Shown here: positions 33,008 through 42,904 of the stretch, piece by piece | Numbering within the stretch: the stretch's first letter is position 1 | Layout: every line of letters starts with the position of its first letter | Assembly (NCBI GenBank): GCA_944358265.1 | Contig: CALVQR010000003.1 | Span: forward strand, 1 to 57,100 | DNA from: an uncultured Bacilli bacterium | GTDB taxonomy: Bacteria; Bacillota_I; Bacilli_A; RF39; UBA660 | Length of the DNA: 57,100 nt | Direction: 5' to 3' | Notes under the pieces: generated by a model | What the model saw: only the letters and a program-made list of their open reading frames with translations | Databases searched by the model: none | Told to the model about the DNA's origin: nothing | Translations under genes and position numbers: made by a program

Positions 33008-35029
33008 TTACTCACCTACCCTTGTAATTTTACTGTCAACTGGATATTCTTTGTCTCGTAAAGAAACTTCGTACTCTATCCCTATTTTTCCTTGCATTTG
33101 ATTTTTTGCAATATTTCCATCTGAGTCTTTTATGAAAATAATAACTTGTCTTGCAATATTCGGAATTACCTCACAAATATTCTTTATTCTTCTTTGATCA
33201 AACGAAGATAAAGGAGCATCCATTACTAATGGATATTCATCTGTAACAATACTAGATTCATCTGATTTATCGTTAACTTTTTCTTTAGCTAAATTAATTA
33301 CACCAACAATAAATGCAAATATTATTGAATAGCTTTTTGCTGTGTTTGCATCTATATTAGAACTATTCTCTTGTAATTCATTAACATATGAAGTAATTCT
33401 ATACTTTTCATCAATATTTATTGTCATACCACCGGCGTAAATTTGCTTAAACAATTCATTAATTTGATCTTCTAATTTTTCTCTTGTTTTAGCTTCTTGA
33501 AAATCATAAGTTTGCTTAAATTTATTATAGGCAGCCTGTGCATACATAATTTGTTTTTCTATAGATTGATTTTTTTCAATTTTCATTTGTAGTCTGCTTA
33601 TTTCTGCTGCAGCATCCTGTTTTTCTTTTTCTAAAACGCCATTTTGGATTTCCAATCTTTTTAATTGATCATTTAATTCTCGTACAGTATTTTCCATATC
33701 ATTTTGTCGACTTTTCAAGTCTTTTACTTTTGTATTAGAAGATTTTAAAATAGATTTATCTATTTCACCAATTTGATGCTCCAACTCATCTATTTTGTTA
33801 CTACTGACTCTTATAGCACCAAGCAATGATTCCATATTACTTAAATAATTTTCACTTGTTTTAATTAACATTCCAGAACGATCTTGAAATTGATTAATAG
33901 CACCACCTAGAGATTGAGGAGGAATATATTTTAATAAATTCATTAATTCTTGAACCGCTGATGAAGTAGGATCAGTTAAATCACATCCACATAAACATTT
34001 TTTTCTGTTTAACAAATATTTAATGGTTTCATCTCTAACTGCCGGAATCCCTTTATCAACATTATCTGTATTTTTTAATTCTATTAAAGCATCATTGATT
34101 AATTTACGTGATAGAAAAGCGTATGTTTGACGACTAAAATTTGCCATAACTGTTGCAATAGTTTTATTTTTGTGTTCAATTTCTGTTTGTAAATTACTAT
34201 TAAGTATATTTAATTCATGTTGTAATTGTTCAGCTTCTGCATAAGACAATATTTCAGCTTTAGTTTTTTCTATTTCTTTACTATAATAATTTAATTCATT
34301 TTCTATTTTATCTATCTTTTCGCAATTAGATTCAATTTTTTCTGTATTATTATAAACTATCTCTCTTAGTTTTTTTGTCTCACTATCTCCAGCTGAATCA
34401 AGTTGAGAATAATATTTACCTATTACACTGTTTTTAGAGCCTGGGTTTAAATGATCTATTGCTTTAGTTAATGCTGTTAAACCTAAAATGTTTTGTACTG
34501 CCGTTTTAAATTCATCACTTTTTCCACTACTAACTTCTCCAGCCATTTTTTCTATTCTTTCACCATCAAAGAAAAAATATTTTGATAATGACTCAGGTAA
34601 TATATTCGCTATTGTAGATAAATTTTTTAAAGGATTAACAATAATTGTTTGACCATCATTTTGTTTTTGATAAATTTCCAAAGTAGTATTTTCCTGCTTT
34701 AGAAATCCATTAATATCTTTTTTATAAACCTGTTTTCTTATAATGGAATAATTTATACTATTATGTTCAAGATCTAACTTAACACTTACTGTTGATTCCG
34801 TTCCTTCTAACATTTCTTTTTCAACAATGCTATTAAGCATTGATTTATTTTTAAACCCATCAGTTTTTGAATACAATACCCATTGAAACGCTTGTGCCAG
34901 CGTTGTTTTGCCTGCCCCATTTTCAGCCATAACTAAAGTTATATTTTTTTCCTTATCAGTTGAGAATTCTATTGTATGTTCACCCTTGAAAGGTCTGAAA
35001 TTACATAGCGTTAATTTCTTTAACAACAT
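33008..35029 (-). CDS. DndD-like SMC/Rad50-type ATPase
   Basis: 673 aa. N-terminal Walker A ENGAGKTTLA (about 36-45) within FRPFKGEHTIEF, as in DndD, RecF and Rad50. Long coiled-coil arms (about 190-520) are separated by a Cys-rich hook CLCGCDL near residue 346, comparable to the Rad50 zinc hook. A C-terminal Walker B/D-loop VMDAPLSSFD lies near 604. In Dnd systems DndD is the ATPase/nicking partner of DndC; that role is inferred here from fold and context. Start overlaps the end of the 65-aa gene. Walker motifs are intact. Confidence 0.8.
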   Translation of the reverse strand: MLLKKLTLCNFRPFKGEHTIEFSTDKEKNITLVMAENGAGKTTLAQAFQWVLYSKTDGFKNKSMLNSIVEKEMLEGTESTVSVKLDLEHNSINYSIIRKQVYKKDINGFLKQENTTLEIYQKQNDGQTIIVNPLKNLSTIANILPESLSKYFFFDGERIEKMAGEVSSGKSDEFKTAVQNILGLTALTKAIDHLNPGSKNSVIGKYYSQLDSAGDSETKKLREIVYNNTEKIESNCEKIDKIENELNYYSKEIEKTKAEILSYAEAEQLQHELNILNSNLQTEIEHKNKTIATVMANFSRQTYAFLSRKLINDALIELKNTDNVDKGIPAVRDETIKYLLNRKKCLCGCDLTDPTSSAVQELMNLLKYIPPQSLGGAINQFQDRSGMLIKTSENYLSNMESLLGAIRVSSNKIDELEHQIGEIDKSILKSSNTKVKDLKSRQNDMENTVRELNDQLKRLEIQNGVLEKEKQDAAAEISRLQMKIEKNQSIEKQIMYAQAAYNKFKQTYDFQEAKTREKLEDQINELFKQIYAGGMTINIDEKYRITSYVNELQENSSNIDANTAKSYSIIFAFIVGVINLAKEKVNDKSDESSIVTDEYPLVMDAPLSSFDQRRIKNICEVIPNIARQVIIFIKDSDGNIAKNQMQGKIGIEYEVSLRDKEYPVDSKITRVGE

Positions 35030-35217
35030 TTTATTTCCTCCTCAATAATTTTTTCTATTTTCTTTTTCATTTCATCATCATTTAAATCTCTTGTTTTTAC
35101 GTTATCATTTTCTAAAGTAATAATTGTTTTGACAATTCTATTTAGTTTCTCGCGATCCAAGTTGCTTTGATCAACAAACTGAAATTCTTTTTCATTAATT
35201 TTTTCATCATTAATCAT
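35020..35217 (-). CDS. Small acidic protein of the defence operon (65 aa)
   Basis: MINDEKINEKEFQFVDQSNL start, GGAGG six bases before the ATG; overlaps both neighbours (8 bases upstream, 10 downstream), so it is clearly a translated operon member. Charged and helical, ending in CC. Not DndE by sequence (too acidic, too short). It could be an adaptor between helicase and ATPase. Confidence 0.7.
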   Translation of the reverse strand: MINDEKINEKEFQFVDQSNLDREKLNRIVKTIITLENDNVKTRDLNDDEMKKKIEKIIEEEIKCC

Positions 35218-37402
35218 ATATTTCCTCCATTTCTATATCATCTTCATAATTATCATCTTCATTTAATTTATAAGTATCGATGATATCATAAATTAATTTA
35301 TCTGCCTCCATTTTACTCATTGCAAGTCGATTAAATTCTTTCATTCTATTAACTTCATTTCTGACCATCGATTTTTCACATTTTATTTCTTCATAAGTTA
35401 AATTTGCTGCTTCATCTAATGGCCTAGGTAAAGTAATAAAATCATATATAATTGCAAACTCTTTTCCAGGATATTTTCTCAGAACTCTTCCTCTTCTTTG
35501 AATATATTCTTTAGGATTAGTTGTACTAGCCAATATAAATGCAATTTTTATTGCTGGAATATTAACACCTTCATCTAAACATTTAATTGCAACTAATACT
35601 TGTAAAAAATCACCATCAAAAAATTTTCTTCTCAATAAATCTCGTGTATAACTATCTTCTCTAGAAGTAAATTGTGCAACATTCATTCCCATATTTTTTC
35701 CAAGTAATTCCGTGATTGCATCGATTTGTCTCATATCTTCTCCATTTTCATCTTGTTCTGAAATCTTTGTAGCACCACAATATACCAAAATATGATTATC
35801 ATTTTTATAAGGTTTTATTTCTTTAGCGAGTGCATTTACTTTATTAAATGCTCCAGCAATTAATCTTGATCTTTTCTGAGCTAATATTTTCCCTCTATCA
35901 GATAATTTTGTTTTACCATTTTTTTTGATGACACACTTTCCAATTTCTTTTGACAAAGCATGATATTGTTCTAATTCATCATCAGTTAAATACACTATTA
36001 CCGGATAATATTGATATGGAGTTAAAAATCTTTCTCCATTTTTACCCTTAATTGCATCCTCCAATGTAAACTCAATACATTTATCGCCAAAATAATTTAA
36101 TAATGCATTAGTACCTTCTTCATCTCCATGTCTTTCTAAAGTAGCTGATAAAGCAAGACGAAAATTGAATTTATCGCTTAATGTTCGTTTTAAATTTGCT
36201 GCTCCAAAATTATGTGCTTCATCAACAACTAAAAGAACATCACCTCTAATATTATTTATTTGCGTTTGAATGTAATCTGTTGCAAAAGTACTATTTGTAC
36301 ATACGAAGCAAAAGAAATTTCTTACACCTAAATTATAATCCATAATAGCCATTTTAAATCTATTCTTAAAATCTTTTTGTACAGATGAACTATGCCCTAT
36401 GATTGGATTAATATTAAAATTAACAATATCCTCTACCCATTGATTTACTAAATGCTGATATGGGCAAACAATTATAACAGCCAACCTTCCTTTTAAATCT
36501 TTATATAGTTGTGTAATTGCTCCTAATCCCGTAAATGTTTTACCTGTACCCGTAGCCATATCAAAAATACCTTTATATTTTTTTTCTTTCCACGTTTTTA
36601 TTGCTTGCTGTTGATATTCGTGTAATGAAATACCTGCAGGTATTTCTGGCGAATTTGTTACTTTTTTTAATTTTTCAATTGTACCATCAATACGTTTTAT
36701 GTTAAACTCTTTTTTGTCGATTTCCCAATCAACAAAATCCTTTTTAAATGACAATAATTTTTGTTTTACTACCTCTGGAAATTCATATATAACAGCACTT
36801 TCATCAGTATTATTCCATAAATTATCAAAAGCTTTTTGTTTAATTGTAACACGCTCTTTATCATTCCATGAGGTAAAAACATCAACAATTTCGTAATTGT
36901 TAACAAAAGCATTTTCTGATTCATTCATAGATCCAGAGAATGCAACTATATTATTTTCTGAATCATACATTAAACCAAGCTTTTCATGATATAAACCTAA
37001 TTTATCATTTTTCAAAGAAAACGCAATTTTTATATCAAGACGTTCTTGCGCAATTAAAGTTGCTAGTAAATTTAATCTTTCTTCTTCAAAATAATTTTGA
37101 GGTTCTGTTATATATTGTAGTAGCACTCTTTCTATAATATTATCTCTTAATTCATATCCTTTATTTATGGCCTCAATATCCTCTTCAGACAAATTTGGTG
37201 ATGCAATTAATTGAATTTTTCCATTATTATTTATCAAATTAGTTATTCCATAAGAAATTTCTAATAATGATGAGGAAGAGAAAAATCCAACACTCCTCTT
37301 ATATAAAACAGACTCTTTTAATAATGGAATATAAAAATCACTTACAATATTATCTCTAGGGCTTCTATATTCTTTTTTTAAACTAACATCTAATAAACTC
37401 AT
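35210..37402 (-). CDS. PLD-domain superfamily 2 helicase
   Basis: 730 aa. Residues about 1-200 form a phospholipase D-like domain with YHEKLGLMYDS and AFSGSMNESENAF, the HxK-(x)-S/N pattern of one PLD half-site, which may act as a nuclease as a dimer. Then SF2 helicase: ATGTGKTFTG (motif I), VVDEAHNFG (II, near 397), LALSATL (III), and C-terminal IQRRGRVLRKYPGKEF (VI). This PLD-helicase layout is common in restriction-type systems, where it acts as the DNA-translocating/cutting effector. Here it would be the restriction arm. Confidence 0.85.
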   Translation of the reverse strand: MSLLDVSLKKEYRSPRDNIVSDFYIPLLKESVLYKRSVGFFSSSSLLEISYGITNLINNNGKIQLIASPNLSEEDIEAINKGYELRDNIIERVLLQYITEPQNYFEEERLNLLATLIAQERLDIKIAFSLKNDKLGLYHEKLGLMYDSENNIVAFSGSMNESENAFVNNYEIVDVFTSWNDKERVTIKQKAFDNLWNNTDESAVIYEFPEVVKQKLLSFKKDFVDWEIDKKEFNIKRIDGTIEKLKKVTNSPEIPAGISLHEYQQQAIKTWKEKKYKGIFDMATGTGKTFTGLGAITQLYKDLKGRLAVIIVCPYQHLVNQWVEDIVNFNINPIIGHSSSVQKDFKNRFKMAIMDYNLGVRNFFCFVCTNSTFATDYIQTQINNIRGDVLLVVDEAHNFGAANLKRTLSDKFNFRLALSATLERHGDEEGTNALLNYFGDKCIEFTLEDAIKGKNGERFLTPYQYYPVIVYLTDDELEQYHALSKEIGKCVIKKNGKTKLSDRGKILAQKRSRLIAGAFNKVNALAKEIKPYKNDNHILVYCGATKISEQDENGEDMRQIDAITELLGKNMGMNVAQFTSREDSYTRDLLRRKFFDGDFLQVLVAIKCLDEGVNIPAIKIAFILASTTNPKEYIQRRGRVLRKYPGKEFAIIYDFITLPRPLDEAANLTYEEIKCEKSMVRNEVNRMKEFNRLAMSKMEADKLIYDIIDTYKLNEDDNYEDDIEMEEIYD

Positions 37403-37413
37403 ATTGCACCATC

Positions 37414-38541
37414 CTACAAACTATTTAAAGCTTCAATTAGTAAATCAATTTCTTTTTTAGTAGTGAAGAAACTAATACTAATTCTAACAGTTCCATTATA
37501 CACCAAAGAATCTATAAAGTCATGTACCAGCGGTGCACAATGATATCCTGTTCTAACACAAATATCAAATTCATCATCTAAAATCATCCCTACTTCATCA
37601 GAAGAATATCCTTCTATAGCTATAGAAACAATTCCAAAAATATTTTTTTCTCCTGGTGGTAAGAATAATTTAACCTTTTTCACTTTTTTTAAATTATCAA
37701 TTAAATATTGCGTCAACTCAATCTCATGTTCATAAATATTCTGTGACTTTAGCCATCTTATACTTGCAGCTAAACCTCTGATTCCAACAATGTTTGGACT
37801 ACCAGCTTCATATTTATCTGGAATATTATCTGGCATATTTGGATTCATCGTATCAGATCCGGTTCCTCCAAATATATTAGTATTTAATAAATCATCTTTT
37901 AATTTTATAAATCCAGCTATTCCAAACGAAGCATATAATGATTTGTGACCAGCAAAAACAACATAATTTATGGCTATATGATTTTTTATTGGAATAATTC
38001 CAAAGCCTTGTGATGCATCTAATACATTTATTGCATCAAATTTTTTTGCCATTTCAAAAATTTTTTCATATGGTATAATGTATCCAGTAACATTACTAAC
38101 TTGTGATAAAAATATCGCGGCAGGTTTATGCATAACAAATTGATCATTTATCTTCGAAAAATCAGGCATCCAACTATCTTTATCAAACGATAAAATTTCA
38201 ACATTTATTTTTTTTGTTTTTTTTAATTGTTCAAGCGGTCTAATAATTGAGTTGTGTTCAAAAGGACTTACGTAAATATAATCCCCTTCAACTATATCAA
38301 TACCGAATATAATATCATTTAAGGCCTCAGTTGCTGAAGATGTATAAATAACATTACCATTATTCATTCTATTTAAATCCAATATTTCTTGCCTAACTTT
38401 TTCCTTAATTGCAGAGGCTTCTCGTGCACATTTATAACTTCCTCGTCCTGTGTTAAAAGCATTTCTATTTGCTTGTTCCAACTCGGCATATACTTCATCA
38501 GGTTTCGGAAAAGTAGTTGCTGCATTATCTAAATATATCAT
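37414..38541 (-). CDS. Cysteine desulfurase (DndA/SufS-like)
   Basis: 375 aa class V aminotransferase-fold PLP enzyme that takes sulfur from cysteine as a persulfide. YLDNAATTFPKP at the N-terminus, PLP lysine in FAGHKSLYASFG (near 200), and the sulfur-carrying Cys in VRTGYHCAPL (near 335), the RxGxHCAP form of the SufS/Csd branch. Being between the ATPase and helicase of one operon, it most likely supplies sulfur to the DndC-like protein rather than to housekeeping Fe-S assembly. All catalytic residues are present. Confidence 0.92.
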   Translation of the reverse strand: MIYLDNAATTFPKPDEVYAELEQANRNAFNTGRGSYKCAREASAIKEKVRQEILDLNRMNNGNVIYTSSATEALNDIIFGIDIVEGDYIYVSPFEHNSIIRPLEQLKKTKKINVEILSFDKDSWMPDFSKINDQFVMHKPAAIFLSQVSNVTGYIIPYEKIFEMAKKFDAINVLDASQGFGIIPIKNHIAINYVVFAGHKSLYASFGIAGFIKLKDDLLNTNIFGGTGSDTMNPNMPDNIPDKYEAGSPNIVGIRGLAASIRWLKSQNIYEHEIELTQYLIDNLKKVKKVKLFLPPGEKNIFGIVSIAIEGYSSDEVGMILDDEFDICVRTGYHCAPLVHDFIDSLVYNGTVRISISFFTTKKEIDLLIEALNSL

Positions 38542-38549
38542 ATCTCACC

Positions 38550-41500
38550 TCACATGTATTTTTTTACTATATCAAGTAATACAGTAATTTTTTCTTCTTC
38601 AGTTAATGAATCACCATACTCATCAATAAGTTCTTCAATATTACTTTTCATTGTAGTTCCTATTGCCGATATATCATTAGAACTATTGAAATATTTTTCT
38701 ATCTTCTCATTTCCACTAATTAAAATGATTTTGTTAGCATCATTAGTATCATTTTTTTCAATGTATTTTACCTTTTCTATTACATTTAACAAACCATTTT
38801 CATAGTTATTAATTTCATTAGGTTGCCAATCTTCAATATAATATCCTGTAATAATTTTAGATATTTTTTCTATAATATCAAATTCATCATGTGTAGACAT
38901 AATATTTATATAATCAATTATTTCTTTAGTTTTTAAATCAAAAATTACAGGAGAAGATCCTAGATTATTATCTTTATACCACTCTTTTAATAAAGAATGT
39001 AAACTTCCTTTAAAGTTTTTATCAAATATTGCTTTAGTTTTATCAATTAAAATTACAGAATACTTACTAACAAAGTTATCAAAAGTTTGCTTCATTTTTT
39101 CTATTTCGGAACAAACAACTTCATAGTCATCAGTTTCCAGAATTTCTAATAGTTTAGAATATATAAATTCATTATTATTTATGTCTGGTCTTAAAAGTTC
39201 ATTTTTTATGCTTATATATTTTTCGGATATGTTCATCTCATCTTGTTCTATTCTATATTCTCTTAAAATTCTAGGTAAAGATAATATCCATCTTCTCATT
39301 GATTCAACTAATTTTCTCAAATTAACTCTTTGATTATCTAAATTTGGGATATTAAAAATATATAATAGTTTTGATAAATATTTTATTTTATCTGTTGTTC
39401 CTTTTTCGGTTAAGATAAAATATTTGTCAGGATTTTCATTTATTTTAATTAAATTACCTGCATCTAAATCAATTTCCTTATTCATAAAGTAAATAATAAT
39501 AATGTCCGAATAATTATATAAAGACATGGAAAGCAAAATTGGAATAATTCCTTTCCTTATACTGTAAGGTTTATTTTCTAAAGTATTATATAATTTGCTA
39601 AAACTAATTTTGTTGTTATCACTCTTTTTTATAAATTCATTTATTATATTTAAAATATTACTTATTGATTGGGTATGTTTTTTCTCTACTATTGCCTTAT
39701 AAATCGTAGCCTCTGCACTGGTTTTACTTTTTATCAAACCTTCATCATTATTTAATATAGTTTCAATAACTATATCTCTCGCTCTTTTAATTGGAGCAGA
39801 TAATTCAGCTTTATTAATCATTTCATTGTTTACAACAGGTGTTTCATTATAAATATCAAAACATATATTGGATATGTATGAACTTACATTAATCACATTT
39901 TTATCTATTTTATCTCTGTATATGTATTCTTGGATATTATCTTTTGAAAAATATTGACTTAATAGTTCTTCAAGTACATTAATAATTTCTTTTTTCATTA
40001 ATTCTAATGCTTTTGCAAAATCATCTTTATTACTTTCATTATGTAATAAATAATCAATTGATTTATATTCACTTAATAGAGATGAAATTGTTTTTGGAAA
40101 CAATGTTTTAGGCATTTTTAATACAATTCTGTCATTATTTACATTTTTAAAATGATCTATAATATTTTGTATATTTCTTGAATTTCTTATTAGATTTATT
40201 ATTATTCCATCACAATAATTATTTTCAAAAAGGATGTCTAAATTGTTTATAGATAACAATTCTTCCTCAGACATATAAATATTTGAGAAAAATCTTGTTA
40301 TTTTAAATTCTTCATTATATCTTCTTGGCAAAGTATAATTAATATTCATAATTTCCTTAACAGTATCTTTTATATTTATATTATTAAATTGCGTTTCACT
40401 TATTCTTTTAACCTCTTTGGATAATTTTCTATTATATATAGTAGTAAATTCAAATTCATTAGTTATTTTTTTCCTTTTTATAATGCTCTTATCTATTAAA
40501 CTATTAGTGATTTTTTCAAACTTATTACTTTCTATTGACATTGCTAATTGTATTGTTAAATCGTCAGGAACTAAAAGTTCTGTTTCATTAATCATATAAA
40601 TTACAGCAATAGTTTTTATGACATTTTTTTCGATATCATCAGTACATTTTGCAATTGCATTTTCTGATTTTACCCAAATATCCTTTATAGCTGAATCACT
40701 TTCTTTTTTAAATAACGGTTTAAAATAATCATATATATTATTAACGTTAAATAGACCTGAGTCGTTATTATCGATAAAATACTTCAAACTATTTTGATCA
40801 TCATCAGTTAGAAATGTAAATAGCGTTCTCTCGTTTTGTGCTATTTTCTCAGATAATTGAATTATACAATATACAGTAAGAGGATTTAATGGGAAGCATC
40901 CTTTAAATAATATTTTCTCTATAGAATCATTGTTTTTAAAAATTGGTAATTTTTTGATATTATTATAAAAGTCAATATTAGCATTATAAAAATTATTATA
41001 AAAATCAACGTATCCTTTTTTCTTTCTTAATGCGTAAGAAACAATTTCGTAATTTTGTTCTATACTCCTATTAAAATAAAGCTCTTTAAATCTTCCTTCA
41101 ACTGTTTTAAACGCATTTGCCTTATCATCAGACATATTTTTAGCATACTGGTTCATTGTTTTGTGCGTTATGCAACTTAAATGTATTTGTTCATTTTCAC
41201 CTGTTCTATTTGCCAATTCAGCAAAATCTTGTAACAATTTTAAGTCTTTCATCATATGAGAATTCTCAACATATTCTAAGAATTTACTGAATTCATCAAA
41301 AACAATAAAAATTCCATCATAACCATATTCTTTAATTTCATGTGTCATGTCTTTATAAATTTTAATAATGTCTGAATTAACTAACGGGTTAAACTCCTGC
41401 CCATGTAATATGCAACTATATACATTTTTAAATATTGTATAATATTTTTCTGAATAATTTTTCAATCCATTTTTTAGTTCTTTTAAACTACAGTTATATT

Positions 41501-42044
41501 CTTTTAGACATTTCTTAATGTCAAATATAGCATCTTCATATTCACTTTCCCATTTTAATATCACTTTTAAGGCTATATCAAAATATGTGTTTATTACAAT
41601 ATCAGACAATTTTTCTCTTTCCAAGGCTTCAGATAAAGCAAGTAAAAACGCTTGATTTAAATCACCATAATTACTATTAATTATTATTGGTAACAACTTT
41701 ATATGCTTATTTCTTATAGTAGATAATGTATGATATGTATTTAAATCTACATTTTTTATTTTTTCAATAAATCTATTAATTTGTTTTTCACTTTCATCGT
41801 TATAATCACTTAAAAGCGTCATCAAGACAAGTAGTAAATGAGACTTTCCCTTACCATAAGGCCCTATTAAAGTTGTTGCTCTGTTTTTTGAAGTCAATAC
41901 ATTATTAAAATATACATTTAACAGTTCACATCCGTCTTTTGTAGGAATATATTGCTCGATTTTAGATATATCATTTAAATCAAATTGTAAATTAACAGAA
42001 TATTGAAAGTTTTCGTTAACGCCAATTAATTCCTTGTATTTCAT
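38550..42044 (-). CDS. Giant P-loop ATPase, BrxC/PglY-like (1164 aa)
   Basis: Walker A in LIGPYGKGKSHLLLVLM (61-69) and Walker B in GIFIVFDEFSKFLEY (about 245-258). The GxxGxGKSH form followed by a several-hundred-residue helical C-terminus matches the BrxC/PglY group of BREX ATPases and comparable large ATPases in other modification systems. The rest is Lys/Glu/Ile/Asn-rich helix with no second catalytic motif seen. ATG preceded by the purine-rich AGGTGTAATAA, 10 bp after the DUF4007 gene. Relation to BrxC is from motif and size, not alignment. Confidence 0.7.
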   Translation of the reverse strand: MKYKELIGVNENFQYSVNLQFDLNDISKIEQYIPTKDGCELLNVYFNNVLTSKNRATTLIGPYGKGKSHLLLVLMTLLSDYNDESEKQINRFIEKIKNVDLNTYHTLSTIRNKHIKLLPIIINSNYGDLNQAFLLALSEALEREKLSDIVINTYFDIALKVILKWESEYEDAIFDIKKCLKEYNCSLKELKNGLKNYSEKYYTIFKNVYSCILHGQEFNPLVNSDIIKIYKDMTHEIKEYGYDGIFIVFDEFSKFLEYVENSHMMKDLKLLQDFAELANRTGENEQIHLSCITHKTMNQYAKNMSDDKANAFKTVEGRFKELYFNRSIEQNYEIVSYALRKKKGYVDFYNNFYNANIDFYNNIKKLPIFKNNDSIEKILFKGCFPLNPLTVYCIIQLSEKIAQNERTLFTFLTDDDQNSLKYFIDNNDSGLFNVNNIYDYFKPLFKKESDSAIKDIWVKSENAIAKCTDDIEKNVIKTIAVIYMINETELLVPDDLTIQLAMSIESNKFEKITNSLIDKSIIKRKKITNEFEFTTIYNRKLSKEVKRISETQFNNINIKDTVKEIMNINYTLPRRYNEEFKITRFFSNIYMSEEELLSINNLDILFENNYCDGIIINLIRNSRNIQNIIDHFKNVNNDRIVLKMPKTLFPKTISSLLSEYKSIDYLLHNESNKDDFAKALELMKKEIINVLEELLSQYFSKDNIQEYIYRDKIDKNVINVSSYISNICFDIYNETPVVNNEMINKAELSAPIKRARDIVIETILNNDEGLIKSKTSAEATIYKAIVEKKHTQSISNILNIINEFIKKSDNNKISFSKLYNTLENKPYSIRKGIIPILLSMSLYNYSDIIIIYFMNKEIDLDAGNLIKINENPDKYFILTEKGTTDKIKYLSKLLYIFNIPNLDNQRVNLRKLVESMRRWILSLPRILREYRIEQDEMNISEKYISIKNELLRPDINNNEFIYSKLLEILETDDYEVVCSEIEKMKQTFDNFVSKYSVILIDKTKAIFDKNFKGSLHSLLKEWYKDNNLGSSPVIFDLKTKEIIDYINIMSTHDEFDIIEKISKIITGYYIEDWQPNEINNYENGLLNVIEKVKYIEKNDTNDANKIILISGNEKIEKYFNSSNDISAIGTTMKSNIEELIDEYGDSLTEEEKITVLLDIVKKYM

Positions 42045-42054
42045 TTATTACACC

Positions 42055-42900
42055 TCATTCAAAATGTTCTTTCATTATTTCTTCCAATGAAAGTTGTTTG
42101 CTAAAATAGATCATATTCAATCCAGCAGTTCTGTTTACAACAATTAAGTCATGTCTTTTCATTTCATCTAAATATTCATTAATTAAATTTTTGTCTAAAT
42201 TCAATAATTTTATAGGACTATTATCCACTTTAATTAATTCATCAATACTCAAATAATCTTTATTATCAGCTATTTTTAAAATCAAATAATAAACAACTAA
42301 GTAATTTAAATTTCTGTATTCTGGTTTTATACGTTCATAAGTATTTACATCAACCTTTTTTATTAAATTCAAATCTGACAAAGGACATATAAAATTGTTT
42401 TCCGGATTATCAATCTTTTCATCAATTGAATAGGTTTTTACTATCATATTTATTTCATCTTGAAGTATATTATCATTGAAATCCAAATTATCATTTCTCA
42501 GATTATTAGAAAGTTGTTCAAAAACATCTTTTTTAGTAAAATTTTTCATTGCACATTTATTAAAGAAAAGATTATATATATAAGAATCATCTAGGTTCAA
42601 TATTAGATTTAAATGAATTAACCACCAAGAAAAAATATCTTCTAAATATGGATCATATTTATCAATTAAATTTCCAAATTCCGATAATACAATATTTTTA
42701 TTTTCATCCTTTACTAAACATGTTGCAAGCATCCAATATTTTAATGATTTAACCATATTAGTTCCTATTCCTAAAACATCAGTTGCGTCACTTGATGAGA
42801 ATACTTTAGGATTTTCTTTTACTGCCCTAATTCCTTTAGCAAGCCAGCCTTCTCTAATAGAAAAACTTTCATGTCTTTTCATTTTAACTTTTTTCACCAT
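42055..42900 (-). CDS. DUF4007 family protein
   Basis: 281 aa. The N-terminus is the DUF4007 signature: HESFSIREGWLAKGIRAV, then FSSSDATDVLGIGTNMVKSLKYW. The family is found next to PAPS-reductase/DndC-like genes in defence islands and its function is not established; the repeated winged-helix-like segments suggest DNA binding or scaffolding. ATG preceded by AGGAGTAAAAAT, four bases after the DndC-like stop, so it is co-translated with it. Confidence 0.88.
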   Translation of the reverse strand: MVKKVKMKRHESFSIREGWLAKGIRAVKENPKVFSSSDATDVLGIGTNMVKSLKYWMLATCLVKDENKNIVLSEFGNLIDKYDPYLEDIFSWWLIHLNLILNLDDSYIYNLFFNKCAMKNFTKKDVFEQLSNNLRNDNLDFNDNILQDEINMIVKTYSIDEKIDNPENNFICPLSDLNLIKKVDVNTYERIKPEYRNLNYLVVYYLILKIADNKDYLSIDELIKVDNSPIKLLNLDKNLINEYLDEMKRHDLIVVNRTAGLNMIYFSKQLSLEEIMKEHFE

Positions 42901-42904
42901 ATTT

